A stretch of 37,807 bases of DNA from Byssothecium circinans. Its lineage: Eukaryota > Ascomycota > Dothideomycetes > Pleosporales > Massarinaceae. The notes under the pieces are model-generated. The model had not been told where the DNA came from, ran no database searches, and saw only the letters and a list, made by a program, of their open reading frames with translations. The DNA lies in the NCBI GenBank assembly GCA_010015675.1, contig ML977015.1:360493-398299 (forward strand). Direction: 5' to 3'. The position numbers and the translations under genes are program-made. Each line of letters starts with the position of its first letter. The first letter of the stretch is position 1. Shown piece after piece: positions 10,520-21,774 of this stretch.

Positions 10520-13476
10520 ATAGACTAAAGTAGCTATACTACTAAAGTAGCTACTTTTCCTTAGTAATATTAATACTATACTTATTATAAAATGCCTTAA
10601 CTAATAAATATAATACTTACTTAGTAAGAAGGTAGGATTAAGCTTACCCTTTAGGCTTACTATTTAAGCTAATTTAAAAGCTTCTAATATACTACTAAGG
10701 CTTCTAATATTTATTATTAGAGACTTTTTATATGCTTTAATAGAACTACCTTTTAACTAATAAGAGTACTAAACTATTTAAAACTATTCTTAACTAAAGA
10801 AGATATACTTATCTAATATATCCTTAACTTTAATTTATAAGGATTTGCGCCTATACTAGGCAAAGTATTAGATATAGTAAATAAACTACTAGGTAAGTAA
10901 GGTAGTAAGAAAGCAAGTATTAACTAGGCTAAATAGTTTATAAACTATTTAGAATAGTTATAAATAGTTTAGAATAGTTATAAATAGTTTAGAATAGTTA
11001 TAAATAGTTTAGAATAGTTATAAATAGTTTAGAACTATTTAAAGGACTATTAGAAGGTACTATAGAAAGATCCTAAGGTAGTTAGTATATAGCTTAAGCT
11101 TATATAAGATACTAAAGCAAAGTATAGCGTATATAATAATAATATATATAACTTTAATAAGACTAGCTTTTAAATAGGTATTATTAGCTCTATAAAAGTA
11201 GTTACTAGCTTAGAGAAGTAAGTAAAGCCTATAATAGTTTAGCTAGGTAATAAAAAGTAGGTAATAGAGATTAATAGTTTATATTTAAATAGTATATTTA
11301 CCCTACTATTTATTATATATAAAGGATATATCTATATCTTTTTATAGTACTAGGAAGCTAATATACTACGTAATTAGAAGCTCTTAGTCTTAGAAAATAA
11401 ATAGATAACTAATAAGCTTAGTCTTACGTAGTTAAAGCACTTTAATATACATATAAAGGATATAGTAGTAGATGTTTATTAGTTACTAATTTTAAATAGC
11501 TATAAAAGCTACCTAAATTAAGATTTTAAGAATTATTATTAAGATAATAAGATCCTTATACTTTATATACTAGCATACTTGTTATATATCCTCTAGCTAC
11601 TTAATATAGTATTATTCTTACTACTTAAGCATAGGTACTCTAAGATTATTTAAGACTTAGCATGCTAATACGTCTTTTATATTAATAAGGAAGTATTCCT
11701 ACTAGCTTTTAAAGACGCGTTTAAAAGCATATTTATAGTTTAGAACTATTAAAAAGCCTTTAAGGCTTTAAGGCTAGTCCCTCTAAATATATAAGTAGTA
11801 ACGTAAAGCACCATCGAACAGCCCAAAAATGCTTGGCAAGGAACATCAAATAGTATTATCTTAATAACAAAGCTAAACCTTAATATTTTCTGTTGAAATT
11901 TTAAACCTAGATAAATATATATATAATTTAATAGCTATTAAATTTTGATAGCTATAGCTTACGTAATAAAATAGTTATTAACCTAAAAGGTACTAGTAGC
12001 TAAAACCTACCTTATACTATAGATTAATAGCTAAACGTTAGTAATATACTATATAACTTCTAGGAGTTACTTATTATTATATTAGTTAATAGCTATTAAG
12101 TTATTATAGCGTGCAGCCTAGGTTTAATACTATAATAGTAGGTGTAAGGTAGGGGGTAAGAAAAATTAAAAAACCTTCTAAATAAAGTTATATATATTAG
12201 ATATCTCTACTTTCTTCTTAGGAGGAGGATAGTATATACTAAATAAAGCTATATATAAAGTTTAAAGTAAGTAAATACCTCTAAAACTAAAAGATCTAGC
12301 TTAGGAAGTGTAGGTTTTTATAAAAATCCTAACACTACCTTATAATATAGCTTATATAAGCTATTTTCTTATAGCTAACTATTTATATTACTACTATATA
12401 TATACATAAAGTTTATTAAAAGAAAAAAAGTAAGAATATCTAGCTATATAAAATTCTTAATTATGTTTTTCTAATTTTAGGTATCTCTACCCTCCCTACG
12501 CTAATTCTCTAATAGGTCTAGGCTGCACGCTATAATTTTAGTACTAATAGGTATATTATATATATATAAACTAGCTCTAAAGTTATTATAATTTATTAAG
12601 CTAGTTTATTAGGTGTTGTAGGGTATAGAGCTTAAGCGACCTAATATTCTCTATAGATATATAGCTTACTAAGATATCAGAAATCCTAAAATATCTTTTT
12701 ATAGCCTTTTAGATCTATATTATATATATCTATATTTAAAATTTCAGCTTAATAGCTCTTATATTTAAATTGTTATTAAAGGTTGAATATTTGATTTTCC
12801 CCGCCAAGCTTTTGGGCTGTTCGATGGGGTGGGCTGTTCGATGGTGCTTTACGTTACTTAATTATCTTAATATATATATATATACCTTACTAGGACCCCT
12901 ACTACTAGAGACGCTATAGTAATTAAGGATACTAAGTAATATATATAAATTTAGCATATAGTTAAAGCTAGTATGTAATTCTATTACTTAATTACTATAG
13001 ATAGCTTAGAGTAGGCTTTATAGCTTATTAAAAGCGCTAAGTTAATACTATATAGTAGCGCCCTAATAAAGGCATATATTAAAGAGCTTAAGGATTAACT
13101 TATCATAGTAACTAAGTATAAAACATATAAATATAAGTATATTTAGAAGGGTAGTACTATAGAGTATAGTTCTATAGTAGACTAGAATAGTTTTAAACTA
13201 TTAGGAACTATTTAGAACTATAAGAAGGTAAGGGTAGAAGGTAAGTATAAAGTATAATAACTAAGTATTTAATACTATAGTAACTATAGTAAGGCTAAGT
13301 ATAACGTAAGAATATATTAAGCTAATAAAGAGGGTTCTTTTAAGTTAGAGGCTAGTACTTAGTTTATTATATTAAGTAGTAATATAGATAATAATAATAA
13401 TAAAGTTAAGTAAGTTAGTATTACTAAGTAATTTTATATAGTTTAGTAGGTTACGCAGTTTAGTAGTAGAATACGT
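10520..13476 (+). mobile_element. Fot1/pogo-like element P2, interrupted by an E element
   Basis: The left end is degenerate: two 17-bp units of the ACTAAAGTAGCTATACT type and a CTTTTCCTTAGTAATA box. The transposase begins at an ATG near 10591 (reading MP-stop-LINIIL). It carries the psq-type and CENP-B-type helix-turn-helix regions to about 11110, then the block with the first catalytic position near 11150-11175. Frames are interrupted by many TAG/TAA codons. At 11801-12854 a complete E element is inserted with a clean TA duplication; the P2 sequence then resumes. The right end is unusual: it finishes in GTAGAATACGT rather than GTGCTTTACGT. Without the insert P2 is about 1.9 kb. Confidence 0.83.
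11801..12854 (+). mobile_element. Complete E element E3 (1,054 bp, non-coding, TA duplication)
   Basis: Inserted in P2: TA at 11799-11800 and 12855-12856 flank the element. Removing it plus one TA restores AGTAGTACTTAATTA, as in the empty P1 site near 8444-8458. The ends are ACGTAAAGCACCATCGAACAG and its inverted counterpart, with one 17-bp unit on the left and two on the right, then a TGCTTGGCAAGG-like box. Inside is an inverted pair TATAGCGTGCAGCCTA (12105-12120) and TAGGCTGCACGCTATA (12519-12534), and a near-palindrome at 12306-12335. I see no coding frame even ignoring stops. Shared termini and TA duplication suggest mobilisation by the pogo transposase; this is inference. Confidence 0.88.
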
Positions 13477-13555
13477 TAATAGTAATACTAAAAAATAATA
13501 AGATAAAGATAAATTAAGGTATAAAAGAAAATATATTTATTATAATAATAAATTA

Positions 13556-15406
13556 ACGTAAAGTACTACTAAAGTGGCTACCCTACTAAAGTAGCTACTT
13601 TTCCTTAGCAATACTAACTTACTTAACTTTATTATCGTTATCATCTACATTACTACTTAACATGATAAACTAAGTACTAGCCTCTAACTTAGAAGAACCC
13701 TCTTTATCTACCTGACACGTTCTCGCATTATGCCTAGCCTTACCATAGTTACCGTAGTAGTGAATACCTAGTTATCACACTTTATATTTACCTTTTACCC
13801 TTACCCTCTTATAGTTCTAAATAGTTCTTAATAGTTTAGAACTAACCTAGTCTATTATAGGACTAAACTCTATAGTGCCACCCTTCTAAAGATACTTATG
13901 CTTACGTGTTTTTTACTTAGTTACTACTGCAAGTTACTGTTTAAGCTCTTTAATGCGCGCCTTTATAAGCGTAGTATTATGCAGCACTAACTTAGTGCCT
14001 TTAATAAGCTATGAAAGCCTATCCTGCGCCATTTATGATGACTAAGTAATAGAATTACGTATAAACTTTAACTATAAGCTAAATTTGCATATATTACTTA
14101 GAGTCCTTAATAGCCATAGCGTCTCTAGTGGTGGGGGTCCTAGTAGGGTGCGTATATATATATTAAGATAATTAAGTACTACCTACGCGTTTAGAGGGAC
14201 TAGCCCTATTACCTTAAAGGCCTTTTAATAGTTCTAAACCGTAAACACGCTTAAAAACGCGTCTTTAAAGGCTAGTAGGAACGCTTCCTTATTAACGTAA
14301 AAAAACGCGCTATTATGCTAAGCCTTAAATGATCTTAGAGTACTTATACTTAAGCAGCGAGAATAATACTACATTAAGTGGCTAGAGGATGTGTAATGAG
14401 TGTAGTAGTATATAGAGCGTAAGGATCTTATTATTATAATAATAATCCTTAAAATCTTAATTTAGGTGGCTTTCATAGCTATCTAAAATTAGCAACTAAT
14501 AGACGCTAACAGTTCTTACCTTTATATGCGCGTTAAAGTGCTTTAACTATGTAAGACTAAGCTTATTAGTCATCTATCTATTCTCTAAGACTAAGAGCTT
14601 CTAATCACGTAGTATATTAGCTTCCTAGTACTATAAAGAGATGTAGACGCGTCCTTTATATATAATAAATAGTAAGGTAAATGTACTATTTAAACATATA
14701 CTCTAGATATCTATTACCCACTCCTTATCGCCTAGCTGAACTGTTATAGGCCTTTCTTACTTCTCTAGGCTAGTAACTACTTTCATAGAGCTAATAATAC
14801 CTATCTAAAAGCTAGTCTTATTAAAGTTATATATATCATTATTATATATACTATACTTAGCTTTAGTATCTTCTATAAGCTTAAACCACGCGCTAACTAC
14901 CTTAGGATCCTTTTGTAGAGCTCTCTAATAGTCCTTTAAATAGTTCTAAACCATTTATAACTATTCTAAATAGTTTATAAACTATTCTACCTAGTTATAG
15001 CTAACCTTCTCTCTACCCTACTTACGTAGTAGTTTATTCGCCATATCTAACACTTCACCTAGCGTAGGCGCGAATCCTTATAAACTAAGGTTAAGGATAT
15101 ATTTAATAAGCGTGTCCTCTTTAGTTAAGAACAGTTTTAAATAGTTTAGTACTATTATTAGTTAAAAGGCGGTTCCATTAAGGCGTATAGAGAGTCTCTA
15201 ATAATGAACGTTAAAAGCCTTAGCAGTGCGTTGGAGGCTTTTAAATTGGCCTAAATAGTAAGCCTGAAGGGCAAGCTTAATCCTGCCTTCTTATTAAATA
15301 AGTAACGGATTTGTTGGTTGAGCTATTTCATGATAAGTGTGGTATTATTGTTGCTAAGAAAAAGTAGCCACTTCAGTAGGGTGGCTGCTTTAGTAGTGCT
15401 TTACGT
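13556..15406 (-). mobile_element. Complete Fot1/pogo-like element P3 (1,851 bp)
   Basis: Flanked by TA (13554-13555 and 15407-15408). Both ends carry the ACGTAAAGyACTACTAAAG terminus with two 17-bp units of the AAAGCAGCCACC type, then a TTTTCCTTAGCAA box. The transposase reads on the minus strand. Its start codon appears as ATA (from ATG by TpG to TpA) near 15335, followed by AQPTNPLLIQQEGRIKLALQ. A psq helix-turn-helix follows, then GFAPTLGEVLDMANKLLRK near 15085-15030, typical of the CENP-B-type DNA-binding domain. The first catalytic motif reads Asn near 14810. P3 is among the less decayed copies but still holds stops. Confidence 0.88.
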
Positions 15407-16104
15407 TATATAAAAATAACTAAGCTTCTTTACCCCTAAGAAGATTCCTATATATAGAAGCCTACCTACTATAGTACTATTATATAGTACTATCCTAAAG
15501 TAATCTAGCTTAGCTAAGACTATAGAAGATACTAGAAGGGTATTTTTATATAGATAAAGTAATAATTTTATATTTTAGAGGGTTTAATAATAGAGTATTA
15601 TAGTGTACTAGCCTAAATAATACTAGATACTAGATTTTTTACATTACTAAGGACAGCTACCTAAAATAGAAAATCTGGGTTATCTAAATACGCACCCCCG
15701 TGAAATACACCTAGGCTCTCCATTACGCCCAGTCCTCGAGGCGTCTCAAAACAACCAATTTGGTTAAACGCCCAGGGCGTAATACACAATCTTAGGTGTC
15801 GCTGTACTATCGTAATTCCGAAACACTTATGGAGATGCCGTCAGGCGATCCCATGGCCAGCTGAGTCGCCTTCTCAGGTGCTAGTGTTCCGAGACGCTCT
15901 GGGCTGCCCTCCGTCAGCACGACGTCAGTCACGCGAAGAAAGCAATGACGCAGTGCCATCCAGACGACAGCTCATCAACGCATGCAAGGATCCCCCGCTT
16001 TCCGACGATGGATCTATCAGCAGAGACGGGCGAATATTCAAGTCTTAAATTTGGCCAAAAGCCCTGAATTCATTGAGCTCGATATCTTTGTCGTCTTCCT
16101 CACG
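15407..16104. other. Transition from repeat DNA to gene island; promoter region
   Basis: 15409-15650 is AT-rich DNA with no gene or element that I recognise. From about 15,660 the composition turns GC-balanced and TpA is no longer in excess. The stretch 15,700-16,104 should hold the promoter and 5' untranslated region of the RTG2-like gene. It contains an inverted pair ATTACGCCC (15722-15730) and GGGCGTAAT (15775-15783), overlapping a small palindrome ACGCCCAGGGCGT. No TATA box can be assigned with confidence. Confidence 0.5.
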
Positions 16105-17990
16105 ATGGGTGGTGGCCACGACTTTCCTCTGGAGGAACCACATTTCGGATGTGCGTCCCATGACGCCTGCCACAAAGCTCAACATTACCCACAATATTTG
16201 CGGGCAGTGGTTGACATGGGAAGGTATGTTACTATTGCTTTCAGAGTGTTCCGTCTTTGTTAAAGTATCGACGCTGACGTTTCACCTGCCCTACCAGCAA
16301 TGGAATTAGGTTCTCCATCTCGGACCTCACTCCGCCGACAGCCCGCATCCTTCCTACCCTCCACGTCCACCGCCTCAACATAAGCCTCTATGATGCCCAG
16401 TTTGATCTTTCGACGGGCGCTCGTGTCCCAATTCCTCATCCAGTCATCACGGATATCATTGCCGGGCTTCTCCGCTTTCAAATTATTTGCGCGGACTTTG
16501 GCGTCCCAAGACACTACACTCGCATCATAGCCACTGAAGCTACACGAACCGCTATAAACTGCACCGAATTCCTTAAGGAGATCCGTAAAGCAACAGGAAT
16601 ATCTGTCGAACTTCTGGCCAAGGAAGACGAGGGGAAGATTGGCGCGTTCGGTATTGCAAGCAGTTTCCCAGAAATGGAAGGGGTGGTCATGGATCTTGGA
16701 GGCGGAAGCACGCAGCTCACATGGTTAGCCACGCATGAGGGAGTAATTAAGATGAGTCCTAAGGGCGCATTCAGTTTTCCATATGGGGCGGCGGCTTTGA
16801 CGAAGAAGCTGGAAGAATTGACAAAGGGGAAGAGTCACGATGAGGCGCAGAAAGCGTTGGAGAAGTTCCGTGAAGAGATGAAACTCAACTTCCTTAATGC
16901 GTACATGGATCTTCAAGTTCCAAGAGACATGGTGAAAAGAGCGAAGCAACAGGGTGGTTTCAGGTTATATCTCTCTGGCGGCGGTTTCCGCGGATGGGGT
17001 TATCTCCTGCTCTACCAGAGCCAGACGGAGGGACATGACTATCCAATATCTATCATTAATGGCTTTACGGCCCCAAGTTTGGAGTTTACGGATACAGAAA
17101 AGCTGAAAGAAGTCGCCCGCACCGCGCACAAAATTTTCAGGGTTTCGGACCGTCGCCGAAAGCAGGTTCCCGCCGTGGCATTTGTAGTCAATGTTCTTGC
17201 CAATGCATTGCCGCACGGGATCAAAGAAGCCCACTTCTGTCAAGGTGGTGTTAGAGAAGGTGTTCTCTTCCAGGCTCTACCACCGACCATTCGCATGCAG
17301 CATCCGCTTACTGTGGCCACCACTCCGTACGCGAAAGATTCCGCAGCTGCAACTGCTAAGCTCCTCCTTGATGCTATACCGGCGTACGATGCGGAGTATT
17401 CGAGCCAATTTCCAAATTCGATTGGAGTGGATATTGTTGAAGCGCTCGCTAATATCCTCTATGTCCACTCTGTCATGTCAAAGGAATCTGCGTCGTCATC
17501 GTCTCTATACAGCACAAGTACCGGATTACTGTCTTCGGCACACGGCGTGTCGCACTCCAACCGCGCCCTACTTGCGCTAATGCTCGAGGAAAGCTATGAA
17601 GGTGAGCTACCTCCACGAGAGGCCAGGTTCAAGTCCCGTCTGCGCGATATCCTTGAGGCTAGGGAAGTATGGTGGACATGTTACATCGGTAAAGTGGCGC
17701 TCATACTTCGCCGACTCTATCCATCTGGCTTTATCGATGAAGCGAAGCCCAGAGTCCAACTATTAGCCCGGTGGGCTACGGATTTCGGGGACCGGAAGAA
17801 TATGAAGGGTATTAGGTTGGCATTTCTTGTTCAGAGAAAGAAATATGATCCCATGAAGTTGAAGGAAACTATTAAGGATCACGTAGGCGTGATCGAGAGC
17901 CTGGGAAAAAGGAAGAATTGGATTGGAGGGAGGAAAGGGTGGGGATTGGCTGTGCAGGTATCTGTAGAGGAGGACGATATAAATGAATAG
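16105..17990 (+). CDS. RTG2-like Ppx/GppA-family phosphatase (one intron)
   Basis: Join 16105-16223 and 16298-17990, 603 residues, stop TAG. The fold is actin-like ASKHA of the exopolyphosphatase/guanosine-pentaphosphatase family; the yeast relative Rtg2 senses mitochondrial state in retrograde signalling. Seen: VVDMGSNGIRFSI at about 35-47, the first phosphate loop, formed only by splicing; IATEATRTAIN near 120; AKEDEGKIGAFGIASSF near 147, around the family's catalytic Glu; VMDLGGGSTQLTW at about 170-182, the second phosphate loop; and GGVREGVLF near 355. Length fits fungal homologues. The ATG at 16105 is chosen for A at -3 and G at +4 and a 34-residue lead. An in-frame ATG at 15982 has a poor context. 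No premature stop; the frame escaped the RIP that destroyed its surroundings. Whether it acts as phosphatase or signalling scaffold cannot be told from sequence. Confidence 0.9.
16224..16297 (+). other. Intron of the RTG2-like gene
   Basis: 74 bp, donor GTATGT, probable branch site GCTGACG near 16273-16279, acceptor CTACCAG. Removing it completes the Ser codon (AG + C) of the DMGSNG motif and keeps the downstream frame open to 17990. Confidence 0.9.
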
Positions 17991-18495
17991 CTATTATAGG
18001 ATTGAAGTTCCGCAGCAGAGTAAAAGGATAAAAGAGATCACTTCTGCTGGAGAATCGAGGCATGTCAACCAAAAGGAAGGAGCGGTGAAGCGTGTGAGGA
18101 AGGATAATCCCATTTACAAATACTTGAATTTTCACGTCGCGCCTCCGGCAAAGTCGCATCGCCTTTCGCAGAACCAGAAGATGTGATCCCATGATTCAAC
18201 TGCCCTGATGCAGACGCTAAGAAAGTTTTCCCATTTTCAATGATGATATAAGGTATCTCAAAACCAGTATACCCTATATCATGATTTCCATCGTTCCTTG
18301 CCTTGGAACTACTGTTGCGTTTCGGGGTCGGCTGCCCGGTTGGTCTTGCGCATAAACTTCTCCCTGAAGGCACTGTCGTTCGTTAACAAGTTGTTCCGGG
18401 GAAGCTAGGGCATAACAGCTGTCCTCACCTTGTCCTATGTGTCTCACGGCCCTCACGGATTTCAAGGAAGACAAAAATCCCCTAGACCTCGCGGG
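17991..18495. other. Intergenic region between convergent genes
   Basis: 505 bp between the stop codons of the RTG2-like gene and the MARVEL-like gene, so it holds both 3' untranslated regions. Small open frames here on both strands show no recognisable protein or coding bias. Composition is normal, without RIP decay. Confidence 0.6.
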
Positions 18496-19059
18496 TCAGT
18501 ATGGCCGGCGTCCGGTATACTTGAAGTGGAACATGGAACTCACAAGGATTGCACTCAGCATCCAAGCCATCGCCCCCATGAAAAGGAAAGCGAGAATAGC
18601 CCTCCAACTTCCACAGCCCGCACGATCAACTATGTCGGCTGTTATATTAACGCGGGGTGCGACAGTCCAGAACCGGCCCCAGTAATAACCCCAGTAGTTC
18701 CAATACCAGTACGAGTCGCAGGAGCTGTTGAGCTGTGTACCGAATCAGCTAAGCGAAGTTAATTTTCTGCTACTACCTACTTCAGCCAGAAGCCCAAATG
18801 CCACAATTGAGCAGACAAAAAATATCGCGTCAAGAGGCCACGCGTAGAAGGAGTATTTGTAAGGGACGACAAGAATGATTGAAGAGATAATCTCTAAACA
18901 AGATATAACTTCCGCATAGATCAGTCGGCCACCTACAGACCCATCTGGCCCAAGGTGCATCAAGTAGAAGAAGCGACCCAGAAGGGCTACGATGATGGTG
19001 GAACTGCAAAGTTCGGCGAGGCGAAGGATAACAGAGAAGACTTTAGAGCCTGTGCCCAT
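18496..19059 (-). CDS. Small four-helix membrane protein, MARVEL-like (one intron)
   Basis: Exons 19059-18781 and 18732-18496 give 171 residues. Four hydrophobic segments are visible: about 7-34 (VFSVILRLAELCSSTIIVAL), 49-67, 71-93 (PLDAIFFVCSIVAFGLL) and 138-157 (AILAFLFMGAMAWMLSAIL). Between helices 3 and 4 lies an aromatic stretch WYWNYWGYYWGRFW preceded by SSCDS, with a second Cys near 133, which may form a lumenal disulphide. This pattern (YSFYAWPLDA, Cys, WNYWGYYWG) recalls a common family of fungal MARVEL-domain proteins of unknown function. Alternatively a donor-like GTGAGT after residue 156 could start another intron, changing the last 15 residues. It is convergent with the RTG2-like gene. 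Confidence 0.82.
18733..18780 (-). other. Intron of the MARVEL-like gene
   Basis: 48 bp on the minus strand, donor GTAGGT, branch-like GCTGAT, acceptor ACACAG. Splicing is in phase 0 and replaces an 11-residue dead end by the Cys- and aromatic-rich segment and the fourth helix. Confidence 0.85.
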
Positions 19060-19791
19060 GGCTGCGGATCAAGTAGGGATTTTTCTGGGCAACGTTAGAG
19101 TGGCAGGGTGAAGAGCTCTTTTGTGTTGCGTGAGAGGCACATACTTAAGCTATATGGATAGATACCGCTGACGGTCAGGCGCGTGGACAGCCACATAGGT
19201 CAGCGAGTGCCCTTAAACTCGAACGCAAGCATGTGGCCTGACATCCGATGATTTTCACATGCACCGTCTAGAAGGGAACGCAGGGCCTGCATGCGTCCCG
19301 TATTCAATGGTGGTCGTACCATAATTTCATCATTCCCAACACTTTTTGGGTTCAGTTATAAGGATGCGGGGTAGTCTAGGTCCGCTGAGGGACTTCACCT
19401 AATTAGGTTCCACAACTGTAATAGTTCCTTACTATCAACGCCTCGCCTGTCTACCTCTAAGGCTATAGTTATTCAAACTTTAGTGCTTGCTATCCTTGAC
19501 ACCTAAAAGGTAGATCACACGCAAATATTAATATTATAAGGCATAAATAAAGCATGCTAATCCTATTAAGCTATAGAACTTTTAACTTACTATAAGAGCT
19601 ATATAGTACCCTTAAAGATTTTAACTAAATTAGTTATTTTAAGATACCTTAGAGACTAGGTATAATAGAAAGCCTAAGCCTATTTCTTAAGAAGGTATAT
19701 CTAGATAATCTAAATTTCTATTTTAGTTAGTATCTCTTAGTAATATAAAAAATCTAATGTTTAGTAGTACTTAAGCTTAAATATACTAATA
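19060..19791. other. Promoter side of the MARVEL-like gene and transition to repeat DNA
   Basis: 19060-19390 is GC-balanced and should contain the promoter of the minus-strand gene. No clear TATA box or known site was identified. From about 19,390 TpA-rich decayed DNA resumes. 19,500-19,791 shows TAG/TAA in all frames and no element that I recognise. Confidence 0.5.
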
Positions 19792-21774
19792 ATATAAAGT
19801 ACTACTAAACTACCTATAACGTAAAGCACTATTAAACCACCTACACTATTAAACTACCTAACTTTCCTTAGTAATACTAACTTACTTAACTTCATCATTA
19901 TTATCATCTATATTACTACTTGACATAATAAACTAAGTACTAGCCTCTAACTTAGAAGAACCCTCTTTATTAGCTTAACACGTTCTTACGTTATACCTAG
20001 CCTCACTATAGTTACTATAGTAGTAAATACTTAGTTATTACACTTTACGTTTACCCTCTACTCTTACTTTCTTATAGTTCTAAATAGTTTTTAATAGTTT
20101 AGAACTATTCTAGTCTACTATAGGACTATACTCTATAGTACTACCCTTTTAAATATACTTGCGCTTACGTGTTTTACGCTTAGTTACTACTACAAGTTAC
20201 TTTTTAAGCTCTTTAATACGCGCCTTTATAAGTGTAGTGTTATGCAGCACTAACTTAGTACCTTTAATAAGCTATGAAAGCTTATCCTGCGCCGTGCGTG
20301 GTAACTAAGTAATAGAATTACGTATAAACTTTAATTATAAGCTAAATTCACGTATATTACTTAGAGTTCTTGATAGCTATAGCGTCTCTAGTAGTAGGGG
20401 TCCTAGTAGGGTACGTATACGCATATTAAGGTAATTAAGTACTACCTGCGCGTTTAGAGGGACTAGCCCTATTACTTTAAAGGCCTCTTAATAGTTCTAA
20501 ACTATAAATACGCTTAAAAACGTGTCTTTAAAGGCTAGTAGGAACGCTTCCTTATTAACGTAAAAAAACGCGCTATTATGCTAAGCCTTAAATGATCTTA
20601 GAGTACTTATACTTAAGCAGCGAGAATAATACTACATTAAGTGGCTAGAGGATGTATAACGAGTATAGTAGCATATAAAGTATAAGGATCTTATTATTAT
20701 AATAATAATCCTTGAAATCCTAATTTAGGTAGCTTTCGTGGCCATCTAAAATTAGCAACTAATAGACGCTAATAGTTCTTACCTTTATATGCGCGTTAAA
20801 GTGCTTTAACTATGTAAGACTAAGCTTATTAGTTGTCCATCTATTCTCTAAAACTAAGAGCTTCTAATTACGTAGTATATTAGCTTCCTAGTACTATAAA
20901 GAGATGTAGATGCGTCCTTTATATATAATAAATAGTAGGGTAAATATACTATTTAAATATATACTCTAGATATCTATCACCTACTCCTTATCATCTAGCT
21001 GAACCGTTGTAGGCCTTTCTTACTTCTCTAAGCTAGTAACCACTTTCATAGAGCTAATAATACCTATCTAGAAGCTAGTCTTATTAAAGTTATATATATT
21101 ATTATTATGTACGCCGTACTTTACTTTAGTATCCTACATAAGCTTAAACTACGCGCTAACTACCTTAGGATCTTCCTATTATGCCCTCTAATAGTCCTTT
21201 AAATAGTTCTAAACTATTTATAACTATTCTAAATAGTTTATAAACTATTTTACCTAGTTAATGCCTACTTTCTTACTACCCTACTTGCGTAGTAGTTTAT
21301 TCGCTATATCTAACACTTTACCTAATATAGGCGCGAATCCTCACGAATTAAGGTTAAGGATGTATAGGATAAGCGTCTCCTGCTTAGTTAAAGATAGTTT
21401 TAAACAGTTTAGTACCATTTCTAGTTAGAATAGTATTCCTCTAGCGCGTTTAGTAAGAATGTGATGCTTAACGTTAAAGGCCTTAGCAGCACGTTAATAG
21501 CTATTAAATTAACCTCTATTATATATGGCAAGAGCAAGCTATAGTCTGCCTTCATGTTAGATTTATTTAGAGCGGTATTGTTAAGGCATTATCATGATAA
21601 AGATAGTATTAGTGTTGCCAAGGAAAGTTAGGTAGTTTAATAGTGTGGGCGGTTTGATAGTACTTTACATTACTACTAAACTACTTATAAATTTCTTAGT
21701 AATACTAACTCTATTATTAATATAAAAATACTTTAATAAAATAGGTCTAATAACTCTAATATAAAGGTAGACTA
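19792..21774 (+). mobile_element. Pogo-like left-end relic P5, interrupted by P4
   Basis: 19792-19818 (ATATAAAGTACTACTAAAC) and 21671-21774 join across P4 at a TA to form one pogo-type left end: terminus, two 17-bp units of the ACTACTAAACTACCTAT type, a TTTCTTAGTAATACTAAC box and about 90 bp more, alignable with P7 to AAAGGTAGAC. It then stops exactly where P6 begins. Only about 130 bp of P5 itself are present. Confidence 0.65.
19819..21670 (-). mobile_element. Complete Fot1/pogo-like element P4 (1,852 bp)
   Basis: TA at 19817-19818 and 21671-21672. The termini are ACGTAAAGCACTATTAAAC and ATGTAAAGTACTATCAAAC, with two 17-bp units each (AAACCACCTA and AAACCGCCCA types). The minus-strand transposase opens with ATG at 21589-21587 (MP-stop-QYRSK). 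It continues through EGRL-stop-LALAIYNRG and RAAKAFNVKH (psq helix-turn-helix), a CENP-B-type domain near 21340, the Asn-converted catalytic block near 21080 and a C-terminal zinc-knuckle region near 19985. The frame is interrupted by TAG/TAA. It belongs to the same N-terminal subtype as P7 (MPQxYR...) rather than P3/P6. Confidence 0.87.

Noticed and set aside
1..15400. Recoded genetic code with TAG/TAA read as Gln or Trp
   Set aside because: The two intact genes use TAG and TGA as ordinary stops. TAG/TAA in the transposons falls at Gln and Trp positions exactly as C-to-T at CpA and G-to-A at TpG would produce.
15982..16104. Upstream ATG of the RTG2-like gene adding 41 residues
   Set aside because: In frame, but the context lacks a purine at -3 and G at +4. 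The ATG at 16105 has both. Not excluded.
17191..17580. Overlapping ORFs in other frames of the RTG2-like gene
   Set aside because: They overlap an intact conserved frame and show no recognisable domains.
17983..18186. Small plus-strand ORF after the RTG2-like stop
   Set aside because: Overlaps the last codons of the RTG2-like gene in another frame and lies in its probable 3' untranslated region; Lys/Arg-rich but with no recognised family.
18430..18762. Plus-strand ORFs of 82-110 residues
   Set aside because: Antisense to exon 2 and the intron of the MARVEL-like gene; no coding evidence.
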